From assembly GCA_902388455.1 (NCBI GenBank), contig CABMPD010000002.1:62001-126000 (forward strand): 64,000 bases of DNA, written 5' to 3'. Of this stretch, positions 36,651 to 44,649 are shown one piece after another. The notes under the pieces were generated by a model. The model ran no database searches. It worked only from the letters and a program-made list of their open reading frames with translations, and was not told the DNA's origin. The stretch comes from an uncultured Alistipes sp. (GTDB lineage Bacteria > Bacteroidota > Bacteroidia > Bacteroidales > UBA932). Both the position numbers and the translations under genes were made by a program. Within the stretch, counting starts at the first letter, position 1. Every line of letters starts with the position of its first letter.

Positions 36651-37466
36651 ATGAAAGTACAGGACGATACGGCGTACATACGGGCCCTTATCTCGGAGGG
36701 CGAGCATGTCCGGCAGGATTTCAAGTTCGAGATATCGGACTCGCGGAAGATTGCGCGGTCGCTGTCGGCGTTTGCCAACACTGAGGGTGGCCGGCTGCTG
36801 ATAGGGGTCAAGGACAATGGCCGCATAGCCGGGGTGCGCAGCGATGAGGAGATGTACATGGTCGAGGCTGCGGCTCAGGTCTACTGCACTCCAGCGGTTG
36901 AGGTGGACATGCGGGTGTACCGCCCCGAGGGCCGCTCGGTGCTGGTTGCCTCGGTCGGACCGGCTGTCCGCAAGCCGGTGCTGGTGAAGGAGGAAGACGG
37001 GCGCAGACTGGCCTACGTGCGTATCGCCGATGAGAACATCCTGGCCTCGCCGGTGCACATCGGCCTGTGGAAATGTGAGGCTGGCGATGACCGTAACGGG
37101 AGTGCGGACAGAATGTTGCCTGGCCGTGTACATGGAGTTCCCGGCTTCGCCCTTTTGCGGCAAGACCCTGTCTCGGTGACGTTCACGGAACAGGAAAGGG
37201 AACTGCTCGCCATAGTCGCAGCCGCTTCCGGCAGTACCTTCAGTCAGCCGGCCCAGTCTGGCTCACCTGCAGCCCGTACCTGTTCTGGCGTTTCCAGTCC
37301 AGCCGCTCTCTCGGTTTCTTCCTGCGGCCTTACCCTGTCTCAGATATGCCGCCGCGTGACCATCCCCCGCCGCCGGGTCGTGCACCTGCTCTCGCTTTTC
37401 GTTCACTGGGGGCTGGTCGGAATCCGTCACGACAGCCGCGGCTTTTTCTACTGCGCTCTGGATTAA
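36651..37466 (+). CDS. AlbA_2/Schlafen-type ATP-binding domain protein
   Basis: This is a 271-residue protein. Residues about 15-130 are an AlbA_2 domain: EGEHVRQDFKFEISDSRKIA, FANTEGGRLLIGVKDNG and the RVADEN-like AYVRIADENILAS. The C-terminal third has a Ser/Pro-rich linker and then a winged-helix-like tail (TLSQICRRVTIPRRRVVHLL) typical of DNA-binding ends in this group. Role unknown; members are often tied to stress or phage response. The stop codon is the first three bases of an inverted repeat at 37464. Confidence 0.82.
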   Translation: MKVQDDTAYIRALISEGEHVRQDFKFEISDSRKIARSLSAFANTEGGRLLIGVKDNGRIAGVRSDEEMYMVEAAAQVYCTPAVEVDMRVYRPEGRSVLVASVGPAVRKPVLVKEEDGRRLAYVRIADENILASPVHIGLWKCEAGDDRNGSADRMLPGRVHGVPGFALLRQDPVSVTFTEQERELLAIVAAASGSTFSQPAQSGSPAARTCSGVSSPAALSVSSCGLTLSQICRRVTIPRRRVVHLLSLFVHWGLVGIRHDSRGFFYCALD

Positions 37467-37635
37467 CGGTAAGTACGCGCACACCCATAAAATGTAATCA
37501 CTCGCTGATCAGGATGTTACCAAGGCAATGTGCGCTTTTCGGCCGGTCCGGACGCCTCCAAAAGATCACGCTACATTGCTAACCTGCTGATCAGTGAGTG
37601 ATTGCAAAACACCCCCGCTGCACTGCTTACCGTTA
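37464..37635. repeat. 172-bp imperfect inverted repeat bridging two convergent genes
   Basis: The ends are exact complements: TAACGGTAAG (37464-37473) and CTTACCGTTA (37626-37635). Further in, AATCACTCGCTGATCAG (about 37496) pairs with CTGATCAGTGAGTGATT (about 37588) with one mismatch, and short GTTA/AATGT blocks also mirror. The terminal TAA on each strand is the stop codon of the flanking gene. It could be a MITE-like element or a large bidirectional terminator. Confidence 0.8.
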
Positions 37636-38532
37636 CAGAAATGTCTCGGGGTCCCGGCGGGTGGAGCAGTGCTCGTGGAGGAAGGCGGTGAAGGGAGTGG
37701 CGTAGGTGCGCATTCCGGCGGGACAGGCTCTGACGCAGGCGCAGCAGCGGATGCAGAGGGCCGGGTCAGTCAGCACCTTCCGGGCATTAAGGTCAATGCT
37801 GACGGCTCCGGTCGGGCATACTGCCACGCACTCCCCGCATAGAGGGCATCCGTCAGCGGTCATCGGTACGGACGGGACAGCTGGAGCTGTTTTGGCCGGG
37901 CCGCCGTCCGTCGAGGCTCCTGATGCCTTATGGGAGGTGTTTGAGGCCGGACGGGACGGCTCTTTATACGGCCGGTTGCCCTTGATGTGAAATGGGGCAA
38001 ATGCTCCGGGACTGTCCAGTTTCCGGGCACATTCTCCTCCGAAAATACGGGCATCGGCCAGGTCCAATGTGTCGGGACGCCCCTCGGCTACGGGCATTTC
38101 CGGGGTGCTGTAGCTGTGCTCCCCGATGAAGGCTCCGGCTGCGAAAGGACTGAGGCCCAGCGAGATGGCCAGGTCGCAAAGTTCGACGAGGGCATCCTCG
38201 TAGTCGCGGTTGCCGTAGGTGACGGTCACCACCGCGGGGACTGAGGCTCCTGCCGCCACCTGTATCCGCCTGAGCCGCCGTACAGCCTCGGGAGCCACCC
38301 TGCCGGCATATACCGGGGCTCCGAGCACTACGGTCTCTCCGGCCCCGACAGTTATCGGTGAGTCCGAGCGGTCGAGGGTCAGGTCTACGGTCCGTATCTG
38401 CTGTGAGGCACCCGCATGGACGGCCGTTCCGCCAGGCGTGCCGTTCATTCCGGCTGCAACAGCCTCCGCTATTGTCCTTGAAGTGTGTGTCGGTGAGAAG
38501 CATATCACCGTGATGTCGTTCAGTATATCCAT
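37633..38532 (-). CDS. EFR1-type flavodoxin-ferredoxin protein
   Basis: This is a 299-residue protein. The N-terminal flavodoxin-like domain has the FMN-phosphate loop CFSPTHTSRTIAEA (residues 11-24), and the C-terminus carries two [4Fe-4S] ferredoxin motifs, CPLCGECVAVCP and CIRCCACVRACP. EFR1-family proteins transfer electrons between flavin and iron-sulfur centres; the partner is unknown. A Pro/Ala/Ser-rich linker joins the domains. The upstream GNAT-Ogt gene is 11 bp away on the same strand, so they probably form an operon. The last codon lies in the inverted repeat. Confidence 0.9.
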   Translation of the reverse strand: MDILNDITVICFSPTHTSRTIAEAVAAGMNGTPGGTAVHAGASQQIRTVDLTLDRSDSPITVGAGETVVLGAPVYAGRVAPEAVRRLRRIQVAAGASVPAVVTVTYGNRDYEDALVELCDLAISLGLSPFAAGAFIGEHSYSTPEMPVAEGRPDTLDLADARIFGGECARKLDSPGAFAPFHIKGNRPYKEPSRPASNTSHKASGASTDGGPAKTAPAVPSVPMTADGCPLCGECVAVCPTGAVSIDLNARKVLTDPALCIRCCACVRACPAGMRTYATPFTAFLHEHCSTRRDPETFL

Positions 38533-38543
38533 AATGCGGTGTT

Positions 38544-39632
38544 TTATTGTCTATGTTCCAGGTTGAGCAGATACTGCTTGGCCCTGAGACCTCCACCGTA
38601 GCCGGTCAGGCGGCCGTCGCTGCCGATGACGCGGTGGCAGGGGAGGATGATGGAGATGGCGTTGGCGCCGTTGGCATTGGCCACTGCACGGACGGACCTG
38701 GGGGATCCGATGGCGGCGGCCAGCTCTCCGTAGGAGGCGGTCTGCCCGTAGGGGATGCGGGGGAGATGCTGCCAGACGCGCTTCTGGAAGTCGGAGCCGG
38801 CCAGCAGGAGGGGGATGTCGAAGTCCCTGCGCTCTCCACGGAAGTATTCGTCCAGTTCCCGGACGGTCCGCCGCAGGACCTCGGGCGTGAATGTCCGGCA
38901 TTGTTCCGGGACACCTCCATCGGATTGCCTGGACTGGCTTACGGCGGTCTCCGTTATCTGCCCGCACCCCTCGAATTGTGCCTTGAGGATAGTCCTGAGC
39001 CGCTGCTCGACCCTTCCCGGATGCAGCTCCTGAGTCCAGTTGCAGAGGCAGAGCCGGTCGCCCGCCGCTCCGAGGAGCATTTCCCCGCACGGCGACTGGT
39101 ACCGGATGGTGCGGATGGTCCGGGGCTTGACGAAGAGCCAGTGGGGCATCCCGGCGCCGCGGTAGTGCTTGACCATTACCCCAGGGCGGCGGGTCATGCC
39201 GTTGCGGAGGGCCACCTGCTGCGAGGGAAGGTTATTGTCCCGGATGATGGAGCAGACTATGGGGGAGTTCAGGGTGCCGAAGGCGTAGTCCATGCAGGCG
39301 CTGGCGGCCTCCGTGGCGTAGCCCTGATGCCAGTGGGAGCGCTGGAAGAGGTAGCCTGCTTCCAGCATTTCCCGGCCGTTCCATTGCTGGAGGGTCAGGC
39401 CGCATTGGCCTATCATCTCTCCGGTGGCCTTGAGCACCACTGCCCAGAGACCGTAGCCGTACTGCCGGTATCTGGCGAGCTGCCGCTCCAGCCATTCGTC
39501 CACTTCCTCGTCGGAGAAAGGGCCGTTGTAGGCGTACATGACTTCGCTGTCCTGCAGGCTGCGGCACAATGCCTGTCGGTCGGCAGGGGTCATCTCGCGC
39601 AGCTGCAGCCTTGGTGTTTCTATGACAATCAT
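38544..39632 (-). CDS. Fusion of GNAT acetyltransferase and O6-methylguanine-DNA methyltransferase
   Basis: This is a 362-residue two-domain protein. The ATG at 39632 begins MIVIETPRLQLREMTPAD, a RimJ/RimL-type GNAT start, and GNAT covers about 1-170 (GYATEAASACMDYAFGTLNS). From about 185 the Ogt/AGT ribonuclease-like and active-site domains follow, with IPYGQTASYGELAAAIG, then the suicide cysteine in PCHR (Cys332) and GGLRAKQYLLNLE at the end. The Ogt part takes alkyl groups from O6-guanine or O4-thymine. The GNAT substrate is unknown. No Ada-type zinc domain or HTH is present. Confidence 0.9.
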   Translation of the reverse strand: MIVIETPRLQLREMTPADRQALCRSLQDSEVMYAYNGPFSDEEVDEWLERQLARYRQYGYGLWAVVLKATGEMIGQCGLTLQQWNGREMLEAGYLFQRSHWHQGYATEAASACMDYAFGTLNSPIVCSIIRDNNLPSQQVALRNGMTRRPGVMVKHYRGAGMPHWLFVKPRTIRTIRYQSPCGEMLLGAAGDRLCLCNWTQELHPGRVEQRLRTILKAQFEGCGQITETAVSQSRQSDGGVPEQCRTFTPEVLRRTVRELDEYFRGERRDFDIPLLLAGSDFQKRVWQHLPRIPYGQTASYGELAAAIGSPRSVRAVANANGANAISIILPCHRVIGSDGRLTGYGGGLRAKQYLLNLEHRQ

Positions 39633-39652
39633 ATTTGGACGGGTTGGTATGG

Positions 39653-39660
39653 CAAATATA
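39653..39660 (-). promoter_or_regulatory. -7 promoter box of the GNAT-Ogt gene
   Basis: The minus strand reads TATATTTG, 20 bp before the ATG at 39632. Confidence 0.6.
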
Positions 39661-39741
39661 GTCAATTTCGCTTTTCTCGGCAAGCTGTCCGGTATGTGCG
39701 TGCGAAACAGAAAAGTGTGGACATGTTGGCAGAATAAACTG

Positions 39742-39749
39742 TAATTTTG
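39742..39749 (+). promoter_or_regulatory. -7 promoter box of the YczE/YitT-kinase fusion gene
   Basis: TAATTTTG matches TAnnTTTG, 29 bp before the ATG at 39779. Confidence 0.55.
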
Positions 39750-39778
39750 CGCCCGGTTTAATCGAAGAGTTGAAAGAC

Positions 39779-41128
39779 ATGAGTAATATCAGGAGAAGCA
39801 GGGCGGAGTGGATCCGGCGCTACTTGAGTTTCGTGGTTATCCTGTTCGTTATCGCATTCGGTACATCCTTGTCCATCAGGGCCAATCTCGGTTCGTCGCC
39901 TATCTCGGCGCCTCCATATGTGCTGTCGCTGGTGCCCGGGATGAGCCTCACCATGGGGCAGCTCACGATATGCATGCACGTGTTCTTTATCCTGTCCCAG
40001 ATACTGCTGCTGCGCAAGGATTTCGAGAAGCGGCAGCTGACTCAGATACTCGTTTCGTTTCTCTTCGGACTGTACACTGACGTGACCATGTGGCTGACCG
40101 GGTTCCTGCAGGTGCCTTTCGACATCAATCCGGCGGTGGGGTATCCGCTCAGGTTCGCGGAACTGCTGCTCGGCGGAGCTATCCTGGCCTTCGGGATTGC
40201 GTGCGAGGTACGCTGCGACTCGCTGATGCTGGCCGGTGAGGGATTTCCGCTGGCGATAGCGAAGTTCCTGAAGAAGGATTTCGGTAAGGTCAAGATATTC
40301 AGCGACACTTCGCTGGTGACCATAGGTGCGGTCTTCATGCTTATCTTCTTCGGGCACTGGGACTGGAAAATGATCGGTCCGGGTACCCTTGTGTCAATGT
40401 TCTATGTGGGCTTTATGGTACGGGTGTTCTCGCCCCGGATCGGGTGGCTGGACCGGATATTCATTCCCCGGTCCGAGCGTGCGGCCCGGGCTTCCGCTCA
40501 GGCTCAGCAGGCTGCTCTCTGGGCTTCTCACCGCGTGATTACCATCGCCCGTACATACGGCAGCGGTGGCAATGAGGTGGGCGAGAGAGTGGCCCGCCGT
40601 CTGGGCTGCCCATGCTACAGCCGCCAGCTCATAGACCGGACCGCAGAGCAGATGGGACGCACACCCGAGTTCGTGGCAGAGAACGAGCAGAATATATCCA
40701 CCGGCAAGCTCTGGGAGATGATATTCGAGGACAGCGGCATACCTGTCTCGATGAACCCGTCGAAGGACGACGCTATCTATGTCAGCCAGAGCCGTACCGT
40801 CCGCGAGCTGGCCCACCACGGCCCGTGCGTCATCATCGGACGTCTCGGCAACTGGATTCTCCGGGACAATCCTCATGTCCTCCGTGTCTTCGTCACTTCC
40901 GGCCCTGACTCGGCCGCTGTCCGTGTCGCTTCCCGGTTCAATATCTCCGGGGAAGAGGCTGCACGGAAAGTCGAGCGGGTCAATACCGGCCGCGCCAACC
41001 ACTACCGCCGCTACACCGGCCGCCAGTGGACCGACATCGGCGAATATGACTTAGTTGTCAACACCGACCGCGTGGGCATCGACGGAGCCGTAGACACCAT
41101 TCTCCGCGCATCGAAGGACCTTAAATAG
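39779..41128 (+). CDS. YczE/YitT-type membrane protein fused to a cytidylate kinase-like domain
   Basis: This is a 449-residue protein. Residues about 15-220 contain five or six membrane spans beginning LSFVVILFVIAFGTSLSI and carrying the ANLGSSPISAPPYVLS loop typical of YczE/YitT-type membrane proteins. From about 245 a soluble cytidylate kinase-like domain follows: HRVITIARTYGSGGNEVGER (P-loop region), RQLIDRTAEQMG, CVIIGRLGNWIL and a late R-N-x-x-R lid-like stretch. The start is the ATG at 39779; an in-frame TTG lies three codons upstream. A kinase tethered to the inner membrane is an unusual layout and its phosphoacceptor is unknown. Confidence 0.83.
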   Translation: MSNIRRSRAEWIRRYLSFVVILFVIAFGTSLSIRANLGSSPISAPPYVLSLVPGMSLTMGQLTICMHVFFILSQILLLRKDFEKRQLTQILVSFLFGLYTDVTMWLTGFLQVPFDINPAVGYPLRFAELLLGGAILAFGIACEVRCDSLMLAGEGFPLAIAKFLKKDFGKVKIFSDTSLVTIGAVFMLIFFGHWDWKMIGPGTLVSMFYVGFMVRVFSPRIGWLDRIFIPRSERAARASAQAQQAALWASHRVITIARTYGSGGNEVGERVARRLGCPCYSRQLIDRTAEQMGRTPEFVAENEQNISTGKLWEMIFEDSGIPVSMNPSKDDAIYVSQSRTVRELAHHGPCVIIGRLGNWILRDNPHVLRVFVTSGPDSAAVRVASRFNISGEEAARKVERVNTGRANHYRRYTGRQWTDIGEYDLVVNTDRVGIDGAVDTILRASKDLK

Positions 41129-41178
41129 CCGGGGCGCTGCTTTCTGTCCGGTTGCCTGCCCCTTTGCCTGCCCCTTCG

Positions 41179-41218
41179 CCACAACGGCAGCAAATTCCGC
41201 GATTCGGTGCCGTTGCGG
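41179..41218. repeat. Single copy of the 40-bp palindromic repeat
   Basis: This is identical over 42 bases (41179-41220) to the fifth copy of the array at 19839. It lies between the kinase-fusion gene and the BACON lipoprotein gene, more than 20 kb from the array, so the element is dispersed in the genome. Confidence 0.9.
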
Positions 41219-41249
41219 AAAACAGAAACGGAATAAACTAAACTTTGAT

Positions 41250-41257
41250 TATCTTTG
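41250..41257 (+). promoter_or_regulatory. -7 promoter box of the BACON lipoprotein gene
   Basis: TATCTTTG is 32 bp before the ATG at 41290. Confidence 0.65.
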
Positions 41258-41289
41258 TGCGATTTTTGAATTTCAACATTAATAGTACT

Positions 41290-41982
41290 ATGAATAAATT
41301 GATTCTGACGGCTGCGGTCATAGCGGCTGCTGCGATGACCGTCTCCTCTTGCAACAAAAACACTGAGAACACCGGCCTGAGCGTGGACGCTGAGAGCATA
41401 AGCTACCCCCTCAGCGGAGGCACCTTCGATATCAACCTGACTTCCGGAAAACCCTGGAAGGCACTCTACTGCACCGAATGGCTGACAGTGACCCCCGAAT
41501 CCGGCGAAGGTGACGCGACCGTCACCATAGGTGTAGACCCATGGGCCAACGAGGACAGCGAGGAAGCACGTCTGGCCGGAGTCCATCTCACCGACAACAC
41601 CGACACCGTATTGGTCCTTATTAATCAGGTAAACGATGACAACTTCGGAAGACCAAGTGTGGATCATGTCAGCCGCCCCTCTGCCTATCTACGTCTCAGC
41701 AGCAATAATATACAGTGCCCTGCTCAAGGGGGCTCCTATACTATAGCCATAGACTCAGATACCGGCTGGGAGATAATATGCGATGCCGACTGGATTTCAT
41801 TATCTGCAAAGGAAGGGAGCTACTGGAAAGAAATCACTGTGAATGTTTCGGAATGGGAAAATCCCGGCAATGAGGAAAAACGTTCCGCAGCCTTCCACGT
41901 GCGTTATTATCAGCCCCCAATGCACGATTTCTGGTCTCAATCTGTTCTCGTGGAACAGCATAACGACAACACCGGTCTTTAG
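41290..41982 (+). CDS. BACON-domain lipoprotein
   Basis: This is a 230-residue exported lipoprotein with signal MNKLILTAAVIAAAAMTVSSC (lipobox VSSC). It contains two BACON-like beta-sandwich repeats, about 28-115 (YPLSGGTFDINLTSGKPWKA, then CTEWLTVTPESGEGDATVTI) and about 135-225 (CPAQGGSYTIAIDSDTGWEI). BACON modules in Bacteroidales are thought to bind carbohydrate or mucin or act as spacers. There is no catalytic domain. It lies directly upstream of the M49 peptidase gene but is separated from it by a promoter box. Confidence 0.88.
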   Translation: MNKLILTAAVIAAAAMTVSSCNKNTENTGLSVDAESISYPLSGGTFDINLTSGKPWKALYCTEWLTVTPESGEGDATVTIGVDPWANEDSEEARLAGVHLTDNTDTVLVLINQVNDDNFGRPSVDHVSRPSAYLRLSSNNIQCPAQGGSYTIAIDSDTGWEIICDADWISLSAKEGSYWKEITVNVSEWENPGNEEKRSAAFHVRYYQPPMHDFWSQSVLVEQHNDNTGL

Positions 41983-42002
41983 CAATCATCCGCATTTCTT
42001 GT

Positions 42003-42010
42003 TAAATTTG
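42003..42010 (+). promoter_or_regulatory. -7 promoter box of the M49 peptidase gene
   Basis: TAAATTTG is 28 bp before the ATG at 42039. It probably drives the peptidase, DUF3089 and regulator genes. Confidence 0.6.
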
Positions 42011-42038
42011 CCGACATAACGCATAAACACTACTGTAC

Positions 42039-43682
42039 ATGAACATCAACACCACAGCCAAATCCATCTGCGCGGCCCTGATCGGGGCGGCGGCAGTAGC
42101 GGGAGCGGCCTCCTGCGCAGGTAATCAGACAGAATCACCCATGAAACAGAAAGTTGAGGAATACGCACCGTTCGAGCTGTCCTCGCCTCTGGCAGCTCAG
42201 CTGAGCGACAGCGAGAGGCAGATAGTAGAGCTGTTTTTCCAGATAGGACAGATTGCCGACGAGCTGTTCTGGCAGCAGACATTCGGGGACAAGAGCCTCA
42301 TGGATCAGATCGCTGATCCCTATGCGAAGCAGTTCGCCTACATCAACTACGGCCCCTGGGACCGTCTCGATGACAACAAGCCTTTCATCGAGGGCTACGG
42401 TGCCAAGCCCGACGTATGCACCTATTATCCTGCCGACATCACCCTCGAGGAGTTCAATGCCTACGATGACCCCAACAAGTCGTCCTGGTACACAGTCCTG
42501 CGCCGCGATGAGAACGGAAAGCTGAAGACCGTATGGTATCACGAGGAGTACGCCGAAGAGGTAAACAAGATGTGCGAGCTGATGCAGCAAGCCGCCGACC
42601 TGGCCGAGGATCCCGGTCTGAAGAAATACCTGCTGGAGCGCATCAAGGCCTTCAGGACCGATGACTACCTCGCCAGCGATCTGGCCTGGATGGACATGAA
42701 GGACAGCCGGATAGATTTCGTGGTCGGCCCCATCGAGAGCTACGACGACAAGTTCCAGGAGACCAAGACCTCCTACGAGGCATTCATCCTCCTCAAGGAC
42801 ACCGAGCGCAGCAAGGACCTGGCCAAGTTCGTGGCCATGCTCCCCGCCCTGCAGAAGGAGCTCCCCTGCAAGCCCGAGTACAAGACTTTCGTACCCGGCA
42901 CCTCCTCCGACCTCAACGTCTATGACGTGGTCTACTACGCCGGAGACTGCAACGCCGGCAGCAAGACCATCGCCATCAACCTGCCCAACGACGAGCGCGT
43001 ACACGCCATGAAGGGCACCCGCCGCCTCCAGCTGCGCAACTCGATGCAGGCCAAGTTCGACAAGATCCTCCTCCCCATCGGTGAGCTCATCCTCGCTCCC
43101 GAAGACCACCAGCACCTGAAATTCGACGCATTCTTCTGGAACGTAACCTTCCACGAGGTGGCCCACGGTCTCGGCATCAAGGAGACCATCAACGGCAAGG
43201 GCAGCGTGGACGCAGCGATGGGCACCGAGAAGACCTCCTGGGAAGAGGCCAAGGCCGACATCCTCGGACTCTTCATGGTATGCCGCCTGATCGAGATGGG
43301 CGAGATCACCAACATCTCCGTCGAGGACGCCATCACCACCTACATCGCCGGCATCCTCCGCTCGGTACGTTTCGGAGCCGCCTCCTCCCACGGCAAGGCC
43401 AATATGATGTGCTTCAACTTCATGGAGCAGCAGGGTGCCTTCTCCCGCAACGCCGAGGGCCTCTATCAGATCGACTTCGAGAAGTCCAAGGCCGCCGTCA
43501 ACGCCTGGGCCGACCTCATCCTGACCACCCAGGGCAATGGTGACGTAGCCTTCGCCACCGAGTTCCGCGCCAAGAACGGCGGCATCACCCCCGCCCTCCA
43601 GGCCGACCTCGACCGCATCAACGCCGCAGGCATTCCCAAGGACATCCAGTTTATCCAGGGTCCCGATGTGCTCTTCAAGTAA
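42039..43682 (+). CDS. Exported M49-type (dipeptidyl-peptidase III-like) zinc peptidase
   Basis: This is a 547-residue lipoprotein (signal ending GAASC). The zinc motif HEVAH begins at His372 (family M49 usually has HELLGH; here it is the five-residue H-E-x-x-H form), and the second motif EEAKAD near residue 402 supplies the third zinc ligand. The length is short for DPP III (~700) but matches bacterial M49-like hydrolases. It probably trims peptides in the periplasm or at the cell surface. The DUF3089 gene overlaps its 3' end, so they are co-transcribed. Confidence 0.85.
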   Translation: MNINTTAKSICAALIGAAAVAGAASCAGNQTESPMKQKVEEYAPFELSSPLAAQLSDSERQIVELFFQIGQIADELFWQQTFGDKSLMDQIADPYAKQFAYINYGPWDRLDDNKPFIEGYGAKPDVCTYYPADITLEEFNAYDDPNKSSWYTVLRRDENGKLKTVWYHEEYAEEVNKMCELMQQAADLAEDPGLKKYLLERIKAFRTDDYLASDLAWMDMKDSRIDFVVGPIESYDDKFQETKTSYEAFILLKDTERSKDLAKFVAMLPALQKELPCKPEYKTFVPGTSSDLNVYDVVYYAGDCNAGSKTIAINLPNDERVHAMKGTRRLQLRNSMQAKFDKILLPIGELILAPEDHQHLKFDAFFWNVTFHEVAHGLGIKETINGKGSVDAAMGTEKTSWEEAKADILGLFMVCRLIEMGEITNISVEDAITTYIAGILRSVRFGAASSHGKANMMCFNFMEQQGAFSRNAEGLYQIDFEKSKAAVNAWADLILTTQGNGDVAFATEFRAKNGGITPALQADLDRINAAGIPKDIQFIQGPDVLFK

Positions 43683-44649
43683 ATCCATGGCAGCAGCGGC
43701 CGTCCTCCTGGCACTGGCCGCTGCCTCCACACTCACAGTATCGTCCTGCCGCGGCAACAGCGGCGGGACCGATATTTTCATACCCTCCGCTCCCGACTGG
43801 TCGGACGCCGCCGCATGGTACATCTCACAGCCCTCAGGGGACAATGCCCCCGCAGCGGACATTTTCTACATCCTACCCACCTGCATCTGGGACTGGACCG
43901 CCGCGGACGGGCAGACCTGCCGCTACTCCGACTACACCCGCACGGACCACATCGAGGCATTCCTCCCCTCGGTGGAGCTCGCCGAGGACATTTTCGCCCA
44001 GGGACAATACGGGTTCTACTGCCCCTACTACCGGCAGATCTCCCTCAACGTCTGGATGGACGGAGAGGCGGCGGTAGAGGAGTTCTTCCCCCTGTCGATG
44101 GAGGACGTCAACGCGGCATTTGACTATTATCTGGACAATTACAATGAGGGACGGCCCTTCGTCCTCGCAGGGTTCAGCCAAGGCGGCAAGGCAGTGGTGG
44201 AGCTGGTCAAGCACCTCCCCGCCCCGGCATATAAACGGATGGTGGCTGCCTACGCGATAGGCTACCGCGTCTCTGACGAGGAGCTGGCGCAATACCCCCA
44301 GCTGCGCCCCGCCGTCGACTCGACCGGCACCGGCACCATCATCTGCTACAACTCCGTTGCCACCCCCGATGCGGCCTGCGCGGCCCTCTCTCCCTCCGAC
44401 ATCTGCATCAACCCGGTAAACTGGACCACCAGCGCCACCCCCGCCGTACTCAACGACTCGGTGACCGTCACCGTCGACACTTACCACCACCTGCTGATAG
44501 TGGACGGCCTCGACCCGGAGCAGTACTGGATGCCCTCGCTCGCCCCCATGTTCTCCAAGGGCAACTACCACCTGCAGGAACTCACCCTATACCAGGACCA
44601 TCTGAGGCGCAACACCGCCCTCCGCGTCCGGAATTTTTCCGATAAATAA
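43666..44649 (+). CDS. DUF3089 alpha/beta-hydrolase-like lipoprotein
   Basis: This is a 327-residue exported protein. The ATG at 43666, overlapping the peptidase gene by 17 bp, is preferred because it supplies the Lys of the signal peptide (CSSSKSM...TVSSC lipobox); the ATG at 43687 would leave a signal with no basic residue. DUF3089 hallmarks are FYILPTCIWDW near residue 65 and the nucleophile elbow GFSQGGKAVVEL near 167. It is probably an esterase or peptidase with unknown substrate. The regulator gene follows with no gap after the TAA. Confidence 0.85.
   Translation: MCSSSKSMAAAAVLLALAAASTLTVSSCRGNSGGTDIFIPSAPDWSDAAAWYISQPSGDNAPAADIFYILPTCIWDWTAADGQTCRYSDYTRTDHIEAFLPSVELAEDIFAQGQYGFYCPYYRQISLNVWMDGEAAVEEFFPLSMEDVNAAFDYYLDNYNEGRPFVLAGFSQGGKAVVELVKHLPAPAYKRMVAAYAIGYRVSDEELAQYPQLRPAVDSTGTGTIICYNSVATPDAACAALSPSDICINPVNWTTSATPAVLNDSVTVTVDTYHHLLIVDGLDPEQYWMPSLAPMFSKGNYHLQELTLYQDHLRRNTALRVRNFSDK

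Noticed and set aside
36624..37163. N-terminal extension of the AlkD-like protein to 440 residues
   Set aside because: It overlaps the AlbA-like gene in antisense and adds no recognisable domain. The ATG at 36623 starts at the family's first helix.
42135..43862. 575-residue open frame on the - strand
   Set aside because: It is antisense to the M49 peptidase and its composition (Val/Gly/Leu-rich) is typical of a shadow frame.
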